A stretch of DNA of 31,533 nucleotides from contig CAZQJX010000014.1 in assembly GCA_964592965.1 (NCBI GenBank), positions 1-31,533 of the forward strand, read 5' to 3'. The translations under genes and the position numbers were made by a program. This stretch comes from CAZKMM01 sp964592965. Lineage in GTDB: Bacteria > RBG-13-61-14 > DRUE01. Below are positions 24,415-31,328 of the stretch, piece by piece. The notes under the pieces are model-generated. The model was not told where the DNA came from and did no database searches. It saw only the letters and a program-made list of their open reading frames with translations. The stretch's first letter is position 1. Every line of letters starts with the position of its first letter.

Positions 24415-25395
24415 GTGCCCAAGCCAGAAAAAGATAAAAAAAAGAAGGATAATGGTCAGCGGGTAGGTGCCAAATCCATCAGCTCGCAAAGAGCGGACTC
24501 GCAGAAAAAGGAGCGTGATAGATTTAACCGCTCCATCATAGATTCTGCCCTACGCATAGCTGACCGCATAAAGGCTAAATCTCTTTTTCTAATTGTTGAT
24601 GACCCCAGGCAGTATCAATTTCCTGAAACAATTGTCAAGCGCTCTGACCTCAAGCTGGTAATCAGCAATCGTGAGGCAGAGGAGCAGGCTCGTAAATTGT
24701 TCAAAACCGTGCTCACCATTCCTGATATAAAGCTTAGCCGATTGGCTAAAATCAAAATGGCGGTGATGGGTGCCATCAGCAAGGGAATGGTGGAGCTCGG
24801 CGATAGAATCGTTTGCGTGTGCGGAGTAAAGGAATTTAAAACCCTAGATACTCTGGTGGTGATTGAGATTGGTAAGGAGTATGAGATTCTTTCATCAAAG
24901 GAGGTTGGCAATATTTCCTCCTCCATTCATCCCGGAGTTTTTGAAGAGCTACTTCGCATAGCAGTTGAGCTGGCTCATCAGGGAAGGGAAGGAAAGCCCA
25001 TCGGAACTATTTTTGTTCTCGGCGATTCTGAGCGGGTGATGCAACTTTCTCGTCAGATGATTTTTAACCCTTTTCAGGGCTATCCGGAAGAGGAGCGAAA
25101 TATTTTAGACCCAAGCCTGCGAGAGACCATCAAAGAATTTGCTTCTTTAGATGGAGCTTTTATTATCCGAGACGACGGCGTTGTGCTTGCTGCTGGCAGG
25201 TATCTTAATGCTTCCATAGAAGATGCCAGCCTTCCGCAAGGTCTTGGTTCAAGGCACGCAGCTGCTGCTGGTATCACCGCGCTTACTGATGCCATTGCTA
25301 TTGTTATTTCAGAAAGCACAGGCGATGTGCGAATCTTCAAGAACGGAAAAATCTTTATGGAGATTGAAAAAGAAACTCCACAGCGCCCCAGCTGA
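24415..25395 (+). CDS. DacZ-like diadenylate cyclase (DisA_N domain)
   Basis: A 326-residue protein starting at GTG 24415. After a lysine-rich N-terminus, residues about 40-165 form an alpha/beta domain resembling the pyruvate-kinase-C-like domain found in archaeal DacZ enzymes. Residues 175-315 form a DisA_N/DAC domain with the nucleotide motif DGA at 246-248 and GSRHAAAAGI at 279-288. The classical DAC motif is RHR; here it is Arg280-His281-Ala282. The following SESTGDVRIFKNGKI matches the DAC core. It probably makes c-di-AMP from two ATP, provided the RHA variant is active. It has no membrane segments (unlike CdaA) and no DisA DNA-binding part. It directly follows the PilZ regulator. Confidence 0.82.
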   Translation: MPKPEKDKKKKDNGQRVGAKSISSQRADSQKKERDRFNRSIIDSALRIADRIKAKSLFLIVDDPRQYQFPETIVKRSDLKLVISNREAEEQARKLFKTVLTIPDIKLSRLAKIKMAVMGAISKGMVELGDRIVCVCGVKEFKTLDTLVVIEIGKEYEILSSKEVGNISSSIHPGVFEELLRIAVELAHQGREGKPIGTIFVLGDSERVMQLSRQMIFNPFQGYPEEERNILDPSLRETIKEFASLDGAFIIRDDGVVLAAGRYLNASIEDASLPQGLGSRHAAAAGITALTDAIAIVISESTGDVRIFKNGKIFMEIEKETPQRPS

Positions 25396-25403
25396 TAGTT
25401 ATT

Positions 25404-25925
25404 ATGCTCAACAATTTTCAGCGCTTTTTGATTGTGCTCGGTTTTATTTTTGCCTCAATCTGGCTGAGTTATAATTTTTCTCCTCAGCTTCCCCAGAGGA
25501 TGCCTGTTCATTTTAATGCTCAAGGAAAGCCCGATGGATATGGCTCTAAAAAGTTTGCCCTTTTAAGCTTTCCTTTCAGCATAGCCTTTTTAGGAGTGGG
25601 TTATTTAATCAGCTCCTATTTTATCAGAGAGCCGAAATACTGGAGAAAAAAATCTAAAAAGCCTCTATCCAAAGAGCAGGTGCAGAGGTTAATTGTGGTT
25701 GGAACAAGGCTGATAGATGTTTCTATGATTTTAGCAATGCTCCTCATTATTGATATCCAGTGGGAAAGCTTCCTTGTGGCAGTAGGAAAAATGCAGAAGC
25801 TGAGCAAAAACATCTGGATAATCATTGCGCTGATGGTGGGTTTTATCATTTATTTTTCGGTTCAGCTTTATTTTATTTCCAGCAGAAAGGAAGAAGGTAG
25901 CTCGCCCTTTAATCAGGGAAGTTGA
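25404..25925 (+). CDS. DUF1648 (SdpI-like) membrane protein
   Basis: A 173-residue protein with four hydrophobic helices. The segment LPQRMPVHFNAQGKPDGYGSK after the first helix is the diagnostic motif of the DUF1648/SdpI family, some members of which give immunity to toxic peptides or act in signal transduction across the membrane. It begins 8 nt after the cyclase gene without an obvious Shine-Dalgarno and is the last gene of the operon. Its 3' end overlaps the convergent gene by 13 bp. Confidence 0.83.
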   Translation: MLNNFQRFLIVLGFIFASIWLSYNFSPQLPQRMPVHFNAQGKPDGYGSKKFALLSFPFSIAFLGVGYLISSYFIREPKYWRKKSKKPLSKEQVQRLIVVGTRLIDVSMILAMLLIIDIQWESFLVAVGKMQKLSKNIWIIIALMVGFIIYFSVQLYFISSRKEEGSSPFNQGS

Positions 25926-26230
25926 AAATAAGTTATTTCAGGAGAAAAAACCCGAACCAAAACATTTGCCAACCAGAAGAAAACAAAAATTAACCCAGCT
26001 ACCAAAAAGGCATAAAAAAGACTTTTAAGCACAATATCAAATCCATTTTTTCCAAAGGGTTTTTCTCCCACAACTTTTGCCTGCCAGTTCAGCACGACCA
26101 GCCATCCAAAGCACAGCCAGAAAATTACTCCTAGTTTAATTCGCAAAGCCAGCTCTAGGAGCAAAAACCAAATGAATGCCCAGAGCCAGAATCTATTTTT
26201 GTTTAAAGCAAATAGATTTTCTGGTTTCAT
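25913..26230 (-). CDS. Small hypothetical membrane protein
   Basis: A 105-residue protein with two hydrophobic regions (FWLWAFIWFLLLELALRI with IFWLCFGWLVVLNW, and LFYAFLVAGLIFVFFWLANVLV). I do not recognise a family. A consensus-like promoter 7 nt before its ATG supports it as a real gene. Its tail overlaps the convergent DUF1648 gene by 13 bp, and it is divergent from the dehydratase gene. Confidence 0.6.
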   Translation of the reverse strand: MKPENLFALNKNRFWLWAFIWFLLLELALRIKLGVIFWLCFGWLVVLNWQAKVVGEKPFGKNGFDIVLKSLFYAFLVAGLIFVFFWLANVLVRVFSPEITYFQLP

Positions 26231-26237
26231 TTAAAGA

Positions 26238-26265
26238 ATTTTATCTTATTTGGTTTCAGGCTCAA
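26238..26265 (-). promoter_or_regulatory. Promoter of the small membrane protein gene, probably leaderless
   Basis: On the minus strand TTGAGC (26265-26260) and TAAAAT (26243-26238) are 16 nt apart. Seven nucleotides separate the -10 box from the ATG at 26230, placing the predicted start on or next to the initiation codon. Confidence 0.55.
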
Positions 26266-26269
26266 ATGT

Positions 26270-26297
26270 TTGACAAAAAAAGGTTTTGAGTTAAAGA
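26270..26297 (+). promoter_or_regulatory. Promoter of the dehydratase gene, probably near-leaderless
   Basis: A perfect -35 TTGACA (26270-26275) is followed after 16 nt by a weaker -10 TAAAGA (26292-26297). The expected start is about 3 nt before ATG 26307, and there is no Shine-Dalgarno. This promoter lies back to back with the minus-strand promoter at 26238-26265, so the two may compete. Confidence 0.5.
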
Positions 26298-26306
26298 TAA
26301 AATCTA

Positions 26307-27545
26307 ATGAGCGAGCCGGAAAGAATCCAAACCTTAAACAAACTCAAAGAGATAAACTTTTTCTATTACGCAGGGCTTCATCAGGCAAAGGAAAAAGGCA
26401 CGCACAAAATTGTTTATTTAAATGCGCTCGGACCAATTGAATTTGTCTATGCCTTTGAAAATGCTCTTCCTTGTTATCCTGAGAATCACTCGGTTGTGCT
26501 TCAGGCAAAGCGAATGGCTCTTGAGACCGCTCAGAGCGCTGAGGCGCACGGCTACGCTCAGGATATTTGCTCTTATGCCCGTTGCGACCTCGGCTATCGG
26601 CTGAGTGGAAAAAGCCCCATTGGCGGGATTCCAGCGCCAGATTTAATTGTTTATTCTGGCGTGCAGTGCTTTACTTTGTTCAAGTGGTTTGAGGAGCTAT
26701 CCAGAAGGTATCAAGTGCCGATGTTTGTTCTTGATGTTCCCAGTCAGGGAAGGGGGTTTAAGCAGGAGCCTGAGCGGAGCGCAATTGTTTATGTTAAAGA
26801 CCAGCTTTATCAATTAATTGAGTGGCTAGAGGATAAGCTCGGGCAGAAGTTTGAGCTGGAGAGATTTAAAAAAGTGGTTGAGCTGAGCTATGAGGCATCT
26901 AAGCTCTGGTATATGATTCTTTACAGCGCCCGAGCTGTCCCTGCACCACTCACCCTTTTTGACCAATATTTTGCAATGGCACCGATTGTTGACCAGCGGG
27001 GCAGACAGGTGGTGGTGGATTTTTATAAGGAGCTTTTAGCTGAGCTTGAAGAACGCATTAAAAAGGGAATTGCTGGCGTGCCCGGAGAGAAGTATCGCTT
27101 TTGGTGGGATGGGCTTCCGCTCTGGCAGTCGCTTCGGGATTTTTACAATATTCTTCTTGAGCGAAAAATCAACCTTGTTGCCAACAATTACACTCGTGCT
27201 TGGTGCCAGCTTTCTTTTGAACCAAAAGACGAGCTTGACGAGATGCTTGAAGATTATGCAGGAAGACTTGTTCGCTGGTTTGACCCGATGATTCTTGAAC
27301 GCAGTTTTGATATTGCCCAATCAATTAAGGACTTCAAGCTCAATGGCTTTATTCTTCATTCTGACCATTCCTGCAGGTTTTTGTCTTTAGGATTGATAGA
27401 TACGCTTAAAAAGGTGCAAGAGATAAGCGGTGTGCCAGGCTTGCTTTTAGATACAGACCACGGCGACCCGAGGTTATATCAATCCGAGCAGATTCGCTCA
27501 AGAATAGATGCTTACCTAGAAATGCTCACTCCGATTTCAGCCTGA
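26307..27545 (+). CDS. 2-Hydroxyacyl-CoA dehydratase subunit D-family protein (HgdB/BcrC/FldB type)
   Basis: A 412-residue protein of the family that holds a [4Fe-4S] cluster for radical dehydration of 2-hydroxyacyl-CoA or for reduction of benzoyl-CoA. Family hallmarks are GPIEFVYAFENALPCYPEN near residue 42-60, the cysteine region DICSYARCDLGY with Cys88 and Cys93, HSDHSCRFLSLG, and the C-terminal GLLLDTDHGDPRLYQ followed by QIRSRIDAYLEML. The canonical enzyme needs two such subunits and an ATPase activator (HgdC/FldI); neither is in the window, so the gene is an orphan here and its substrate is unknown. Other orphan members act in less-studied reductive reactions. Confidence 0.82.
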   Translation: MSEPERIQTLNKLKEINFFYYAGLHQAKEKGTHKIVYLNALGPIEFVYAFENALPCYPENHSVVLQAKRMALETAQSAEAHGYAQDICSYARCDLGYRLSGKSPIGGIPAPDLIVYSGVQCFTLFKWFEELSRRYQVPMFVLDVPSQGRGFKQEPERSAIVYVKDQLYQLIEWLEDKLGQKFELERFKKVVELSYEASKLWYMILYSARAVPAPLTLFDQYFAMAPIVDQRGRQVVVDFYKELLAELEERIKKGIAGVPGEKYRFWWDGLPLWQSLRDFYNILLERKINLVANNYTRAWCQLSFEPKDELDEMLEDYAGRLVRWFDPMILERSFDIAQSIKDFKLNGFILHSDHSCRFLSLGLIDTLKKVQEISGVPGLLLDTDHGDPRLYQSEQIRSRIDAYLEMLTPISA

Positions 27546-27587
27546 AATTTCTGCATTTGCCCATAAATGGCTAATATCTTCAGGCTG
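27538..27587. repeat. Inverted repeat bridging two convergent genes
   Basis: CAGCCTGAA at 27538-27546 and its exact reverse complement TTCAGGCTG at 27579-27587 form a 9-bp stem around a 32-nt loop. Inside the loop, CATTT and AAATG can pair as a second short helix. The arms include the stop codons of both converging genes. There is no clear U-tract on either side, so it may be a weak bidirectional terminator or RNA 3'-end structure and not a classical intrinsic terminator. Confidence 0.45.
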
Positions 27588-28473
27588 AGCCTTCCTCTTT
27601 ATTTCCTTTTGCCAGAGAAAGAAGCACAATATTTGCCCAGCCCAAATTAGCATTATGCTCAAACAATCCCACCACAAACAGGTCATAATTGGGAAGGTAT
27701 TGAATAAGTAAAATTCCTGTCTGAAGCCTGAGAATAAGGTTATTTACCTCACCAAGCGTGCTGAGACGAATTGCATCTCTAAAGTTAGTGAGAGAGAAGA
27801 TAATGTTGGCACCTATTGAAATTGGGTCTATTTCAAAATCATCTCGCCTCATATAATCAATGAGCTCTCCTTCTTTGTTGTACACGCCAACAAACAAACA
27901 GCCGTTAATTTCAAATAAAGGTTTAAGGATTTGTTCTTGATAAAAACCTGAGTCAGACTTGGCTGGCTGTACCTGAGAAGCCGGCTCATAAAAGCGCTTC
28001 ATTTCTTCTTCCTCCTTTTTCTTCATAAAGCTTGAAAAAAGTTCCTCTGGCGAGAACCTTATTGGTTCTGGCTTTTCAAAATCTTTTTTTCTAAAAAGAA
28101 TTTGTCCCCTGCTTTCCTCCAAAAGTGCCTTTAGCGCCATATAGTTATGCATTCGCAGGTAGCTACGGAGTTCATCTTCTGTTATATAGCCTTTTTCCAT
28201 TAAAATGGAGCCAAGTTTGCGCCTGCCCTTTTCCTCCTGATATATCTTGTTTACTTCTTCAAAGATTTCTTTGTTAATCACCTTTTGAGAGAGAAGGAGT
28301 TCTCCTAGAGTAAGCTCCTGATTGCGAGCCATTGCCCAAGCAATCTCTCCTTCCTGAACAACAACACTTCCTTCCTGCTCTCCTTCAGAATTAAAAATGT
28401 ATAAAATTCCATTAGCTTTTGTTTTGTATAACTCTAAAAGCCTCTGATAAAGCGGATTTTTGCGTGACCTCAT
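27580..28473 (-). CDS. DUF4388/PATAN-like and Roadblock/LC7-like regulatory protein
   Basis: A 297-residue protein. The N-terminal part (about 1-155) resembles DUF4388/PATAN regulators: ANGILYIFNSEGEQEGSVVVQEGEIAWA, then LTLGELLLSQKVINKEIFEEV and KLGSILMEKGYITEDELRSYL, the repeated 'low-threshold, next rung' helices seen in such proteins. A charged linker follows, then a domain from about 175 to 290 with NGCLFVGVYNKEGELIDYM and NLILRLQTGILLIQYLPNYDLFVVGLFEHNANLGWANIVLL, which fits a Roadblock/LC7 fold. Roadblock proteins commonly partner with MglA-like small GTPases. It ends the minus-strand operon and overlaps the zinc-ribbon gene by 4 nt. Confidence 0.7.
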   Translation of the reverse strand: MRSRKNPLYQRLLELYKTKANGILYIFNSEGEQEGSVVVQEGEIAWAMARNQELTLGELLLSQKVINKEIFEEVNKIYQEEKGRRKLGSILMEKGYITEDELRSYLRMHNYMALKALLEESRGQILFRKKDFEKPEPIRFSPEELFSSFMKKKEEEEMKRFYEPASQVQPAKSDSGFYQEQILKPLFEINGCLFVGVYNKEGELIDYMRRDDFEIDPISIGANIIFSLTNFRDAIRLSTLGEVNNLILRLQTGILLIQYLPNYDLFVVGLFEHNANLGWANIVLLSLAKGNKEEGSA

Positions 28474-28724
28474 TTTTTCTGCGAGTATGATGCTGCCTGC
28501 TGAGCTTCAAAAAAATCAACCACCTTGCCGTCTATCTTTATCCCGACAATTCTTTTACAGCGCCTGCATTTAATCTCTATTCGGTCCTCAAGAAGCTTTG
28601 CTACCAAGCTCCCACAAATACAGCGCTTTTCTACCCTTTCTTCTCCATCAAGATAGTTTCCGCATCTAGGACACTGCACCTCTCCTGGTGGAATCAGCTC
28701 CTGACAATATGGGCATTTTTCCAT
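28470..28724 (-). CDS. Small double zinc-ribbon protein
   Basis: About 84 residues with four metal-binding pairs: CPYC, CPRC, CICG and CRRC. The first two form a zinc-ribbon at the N-terminus. The second pair (RCICGSLVAKLLEDRIEIKCRRCKRIVGI) resembles the Com-type zinc-binding module of phage Mu, which binds RNA. A start at 28730 (two codons earlier) is possible, but GGAGG is only 2 nt from it and 8 nt from ATG 28724, so the latter is chosen. It overlaps the 3' end of the amidotransferase gene by about 59 bp and the DUF4388 gene by 4 nt. It probably acts as an adaptor or nucleic-acid-binding component. Confidence 0.7.
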   Translation of the reverse strand: MEKCPYCQELIPPGEVQCPRCGNYLDGEERVEKRCICGSLVAKLLEDRIEIKCRRCKRIVGIKIDGKVVDFFEAQQAASYSQKK

Positions 28725-29505
28725 TATCATTTCCTCCCTGAAGAATTTTTAACGGGCTTGACAGCAAAGGTTCAGAGCCCAAAACCTCTTGGTCAAATAA
28801 ATAGATATGTTCGCTCTCTAAAGCCTCAGCCAGAACCTGCCTGCCAAAAGCCCGACGAAGAAAAAGATATCTAGAAGCAAAAACCCTCACTCCCCACTCC
28901 TTGTGAAAGTGGTGGCAGAGAGGTTTATCTTTTTTAATTACCCATAAAAATCTTGGCTGATTTACATTCACTGCCATCACAGTAAAACTTCCTTTAAGGA
29001 AAGAGAATAAATGATTGGCTTTGTTTAATGAGAAGCGGAGGGACTTTTCAGAAACGGCTTCCAAACTGTTTAGTAGCCAGAATATTATTTCGCTGTCCAC
29101 TTCAGCCCTTCTCGGGAAGCCGAACCATTCAAAGAGCTCATCATCGTTTTTAAGCTCGCCATTATGAATTCCTATTACCTGTCCAATGACCAGCGGATGA
29201 TTGTTATAATAATTCTGCGGGTCGCCTTTAGTAGGAGCACGGGTATGAGCAAGAACAAGAGCAGTATCATCATCAAGCGTATCTAAAAGTAGCTCAAAAG
29301 ATTTTGTTTTTACCAGCTCCTCAGCAGGGACAGGTTTTTTTAAAATCAAAAAACTTCCGCTTTTTTTAATAACCGCAACTCCACTTGCTTCTCTGCCCCG
29401 CTCCTGATGGAAAATAAAACATTGAAGGAAAAATTTTTTAAGCTCTGACCATACCTCGGCTGAACGACTATGCGGTAAAAACTGAATTCCCACCAATCCA
29501 CACAT
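28666..29505 (-). CDS. Class II glutamine amidotransferase (YafJ/GATase-II type)
   Basis: A 279-residue Ntn-hydrolase whose nucleophile is Cys2 (MCGLVGIQF). The glutamine-site motifs HTRAPTKG, NNHPL and GIHNGELKN follow, and DDELFEWFGFPRRAEVDSEIIFWLL is the usual helical stretch. There is no partner synthase domain, so it belongs with the stand-alone YafJ-like amidotransferases that release ammonia or cleave gamma-glutamyl bonds. It starts 2 nt after the amidoligase gene. Amidoligases of the glutamine-synthetase fold are known to occur next to class II amidotransferases, so the pairing is informative. The C-terminal 20 residues overlap the zinc-ribbon gene. Confidence 0.88.
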   Translation of the reverse strand: MCGLVGIQFLPHSRSAEVWSELKKFFLQCFIFHQERGREASGVAVIKKSGSFLILKKPVPAEELVKTKSFELLLDTLDDDTALVLAHTRAPTKGDPQNYYNNHPLVIGQVIGIHNGELKNDDELFEWFGFPRRAEVDSEIIFWLLNSLEAVSEKSLRFSLNKANHLFSFLKGSFTVMAVNVNQPRFLWVIKKDKPLCHHFHKEWGVRVFASRYLFLRRAFGRQVLAEALESEHIYLFDQEVLGSEPLLSSPLKILQGGNDNGKMPILSGADSTRRGAVS

Positions 29506-29507
29506 TT

Positions 29508-30860
29508 TTAGCTCCTGAATCTATAACTGCCAAGTTTTGGGTCCCAGAGCAGTTCTCTTTTTTCTTTGATTTTTTTGAGCTGACGCTCCAACCAGTAGCG
29601 ATTGCAGGAAAGCCATTGCGATGCTACTTCCTTCCATTTTTCTGGGCTGGACGCTCCTGTGAGCTCCATCAAATCTATGATTTTAAGAAGCCGAGATGAA
29701 AGCTCTCCCTGCTCCTCTCTTTCTGCTACTCGCTCCAGAACCAGCTCAATATCCTTCCATTCCCAACCTCTACTTCGCAAAAGAGAAATGGGATTATCAA
29801 CCAGAAAGCGAAGCACCCGCCAAGCGGGCAAAAATCCCTGACCTTCAAGAGTAGGCTTGATAAATGTTAAAAGCTCTTTTGATTGCTCGCAAAGCTCTTT
29901 GAGTTCGCCCTCTCCTATCAAAGAAGTATCACTAAACGCCAGTGTTCCATCGTTATTGCTTAATTTGTCTAAAAGGTTAATCTGCCTTTTCCATCTTTCA
30001 ATACTTCCTTCTTGCACAAGTCCATACTGACTTAAATCCACAGCCCGCAATAAAAGCGCATAACATAAACCAACTTTGGCACAAACTGATGTTGGCGAAA
30101 GGTCAGCATCCAAGAACCTGTATTCAAAATGAAATGTTTTTATGTCTCCGTGAGAATCAAACTCAATGTGTTCAATATTCAAAAAGTTTTGATGCATTGG
30201 AACTAAATTGCTGTCTTTAAGCCGAGCCTGAATCTCACGCATTGATTGCAAAAGCGGGTTTAGGCGAATAAGCTCTAAATGACTGTTGGGATTTCTTCTT
30301 CGGCAAAGTGCACTTAGCTTTTCTCCTGCGCTTGCCAGATATTTTAAACTCGGTGCATAACGACGGGTTAAATTCCATAAATTGGCAAGAATAAGCTCAG
30401 GAATGCTTTTAGAAGAAGGAACGGAAAAATGAAAATGAATTCCACAGGTCCCTTTTGTGCGTGCACCTTCTTCTAAAAGATAAGAAAAAATCTCTCTAAA
30501 TTGGTCTCTTTGCAAGACCCAGCTTGGTTTAATCCCTATTAGTTGAAATTCTATTCCGCAATGCTCCGTAACTATTTGATAAATGCCATACCTGCCCCAA
30601 AATTTATAATTGCCCGTGGGGTGAAAGTAATTAATCAATTGATTAAAAAATTCCTCCCGCTTCTTCCCCCTTGGCAGAGCTATTTCTATCTCCACACCAA
30701 CCCAACAAGATTGCTCAAAAAGCTGGCGGTAATAATTCCATTGAGAAAAGTCCAGTTTGTCCTCCCGACGATAAAATTCCAGATGAGGAGAAGGAGAGGG
30801 GCTCTTTCGCCCCTCTCCCTTCTGCTCAGAGGTTAATAAATCTCGAAGCTTAGTTTGCAT
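29508..30860 (-). CDS. Amidoligase-like enzyme (glutamine-synthetase-like fold, Amidoligase_2 type)
   Basis: A 450-residue protein. GVEIEI at 55-60, TEHCGIEFQL at 98-107, CGIHFHF at 139-145 and FEYRFLDADL at 245-254 reproduce the acid-acid, CG-x-H-x-H and FE-x-R pattern of the predicted COOH-NH2 ligases with a glutamine-synthetase-like fold. Such enzymes are predicted to form peptide or isopeptide bonds using ATP. The first 40 residues are a low-complexity extension and residues 300-450 form an extra helical domain not needed for catalysis. It overlaps the V4R-like gene by 28 bp and leads directly into the amidotransferase gene. Assignment is by motifs only, so moderate confidence. Confidence 0.68.
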   Translation of the reverse strand: MQTKLRDLLTSEQKGEGRKSPSPSPHLEFYRREDKLDFSQWNYYRQLFEQSCWVGVEIEIALPRGKKREEFFNQLINYFHPTGNYKFWGRYGIYQIVTEHCGIEFQLIGIKPSWVLQRDQFREIFSYLLEEGARTKGTCGIHFHFSVPSSKSIPELILANLWNLTRRYAPSLKYLASAGEKLSALCRRRNPNSHLELIRLNPLLQSMREIQARLKDSNLVPMHQNFLNIEHIEFDSHGDIKTFHFEYRFLDADLSPTSVCAKVGLCYALLLRAVDLSQYGLVQEGSIERWKRQINLLDKLSNNDGTLAFSDTSLIGEGELKELCEQSKELLTFIKPTLEGQGFLPAWRVLRFLVDNPISLLRSRGWEWKDIELVLERVAEREEQGELSSRLLKIIDLMELTGASSPEKWKEVASQWLSCNRYWLERQLKKIKEKRELLWDPKLGSYRFRS

Positions 30861-31306
30861 TTGCGGTTCCCCGTGTCGCAGGAAATCTCTGTGATTTTGC
30901 TTTTCATTCCCATACGCTTTCGCATTGCCGCTGCCGCAATGTTAAGATAAGGACACATAAAAGGCTTAATTCCCGCAGAGACAAGGTCTGCCTCTACCTT
31001 GGCAAGCACACAGTTTTCAACCACCATACTGACCTTGGAGTCTTCCTTGGTGATTTCAAACTTGGTGGCAATTCCAATTTCATCTACAAAAATTCTTCCA
31101 ATTTCAGTAAGAATATCCTGGGCGTCTTCACCAGAAATTTCCAAACCCATTGTCTTTTCCATTTCCTCCAGCATTCCCTCTCCCACCAAAGTAGTAGTGG
31201 CAAGAGCAGATTCTCCGAGAAGGTCCCACAAGCCCTTCTCCAGTCCATAAATAATCATTGCGTTCATCTTTGCCAGATTCCTCTTTTTTTCTTCTTCAGT
31301 CGCCAT
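30833..31306 (-). CDS. V4R-like small-molecule-binding protein (tentative)
   Basis: A 157-residue cytoplasmic protein. Its C-terminus CPYLNIAAAAMRKRMGMKSKITEISCDTGNRKCKLSFEI has the cysteine pattern (Cys118, Cys143, Cys150, with Cys99 upstream) and final beta strand of V4R/4-vinyl-reductase-like domains, which bind hydrocarbons or other small ligands and occur in signalling proteins. The N-terminal half is helical (MIIYGLEKGLWDLLGESA). A strong AAAGGAGGT site is 9 nt before the ATG. It follows the Roadblock gene by 22 nt. The family call is tentative; the coding status is not. Confidence 0.55.
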   Translation of the reverse strand: MATEEEKKRNLAKMNAMIIYGLEKGLWDLLGESALATTTLVGEGMLEEMEKTMGLEISGEDAQDILTEIGRIFVDEIGIATKFEITKEDSKVSMVVENCVLAKVEADLVSAGIKPFMCPYLNIAAAAMRKRMGMKSKITEISCDTGNRKCKLSFEIY

Positions 31307-31328
31307 ATTCTTTTACCTCCTTTCATTT

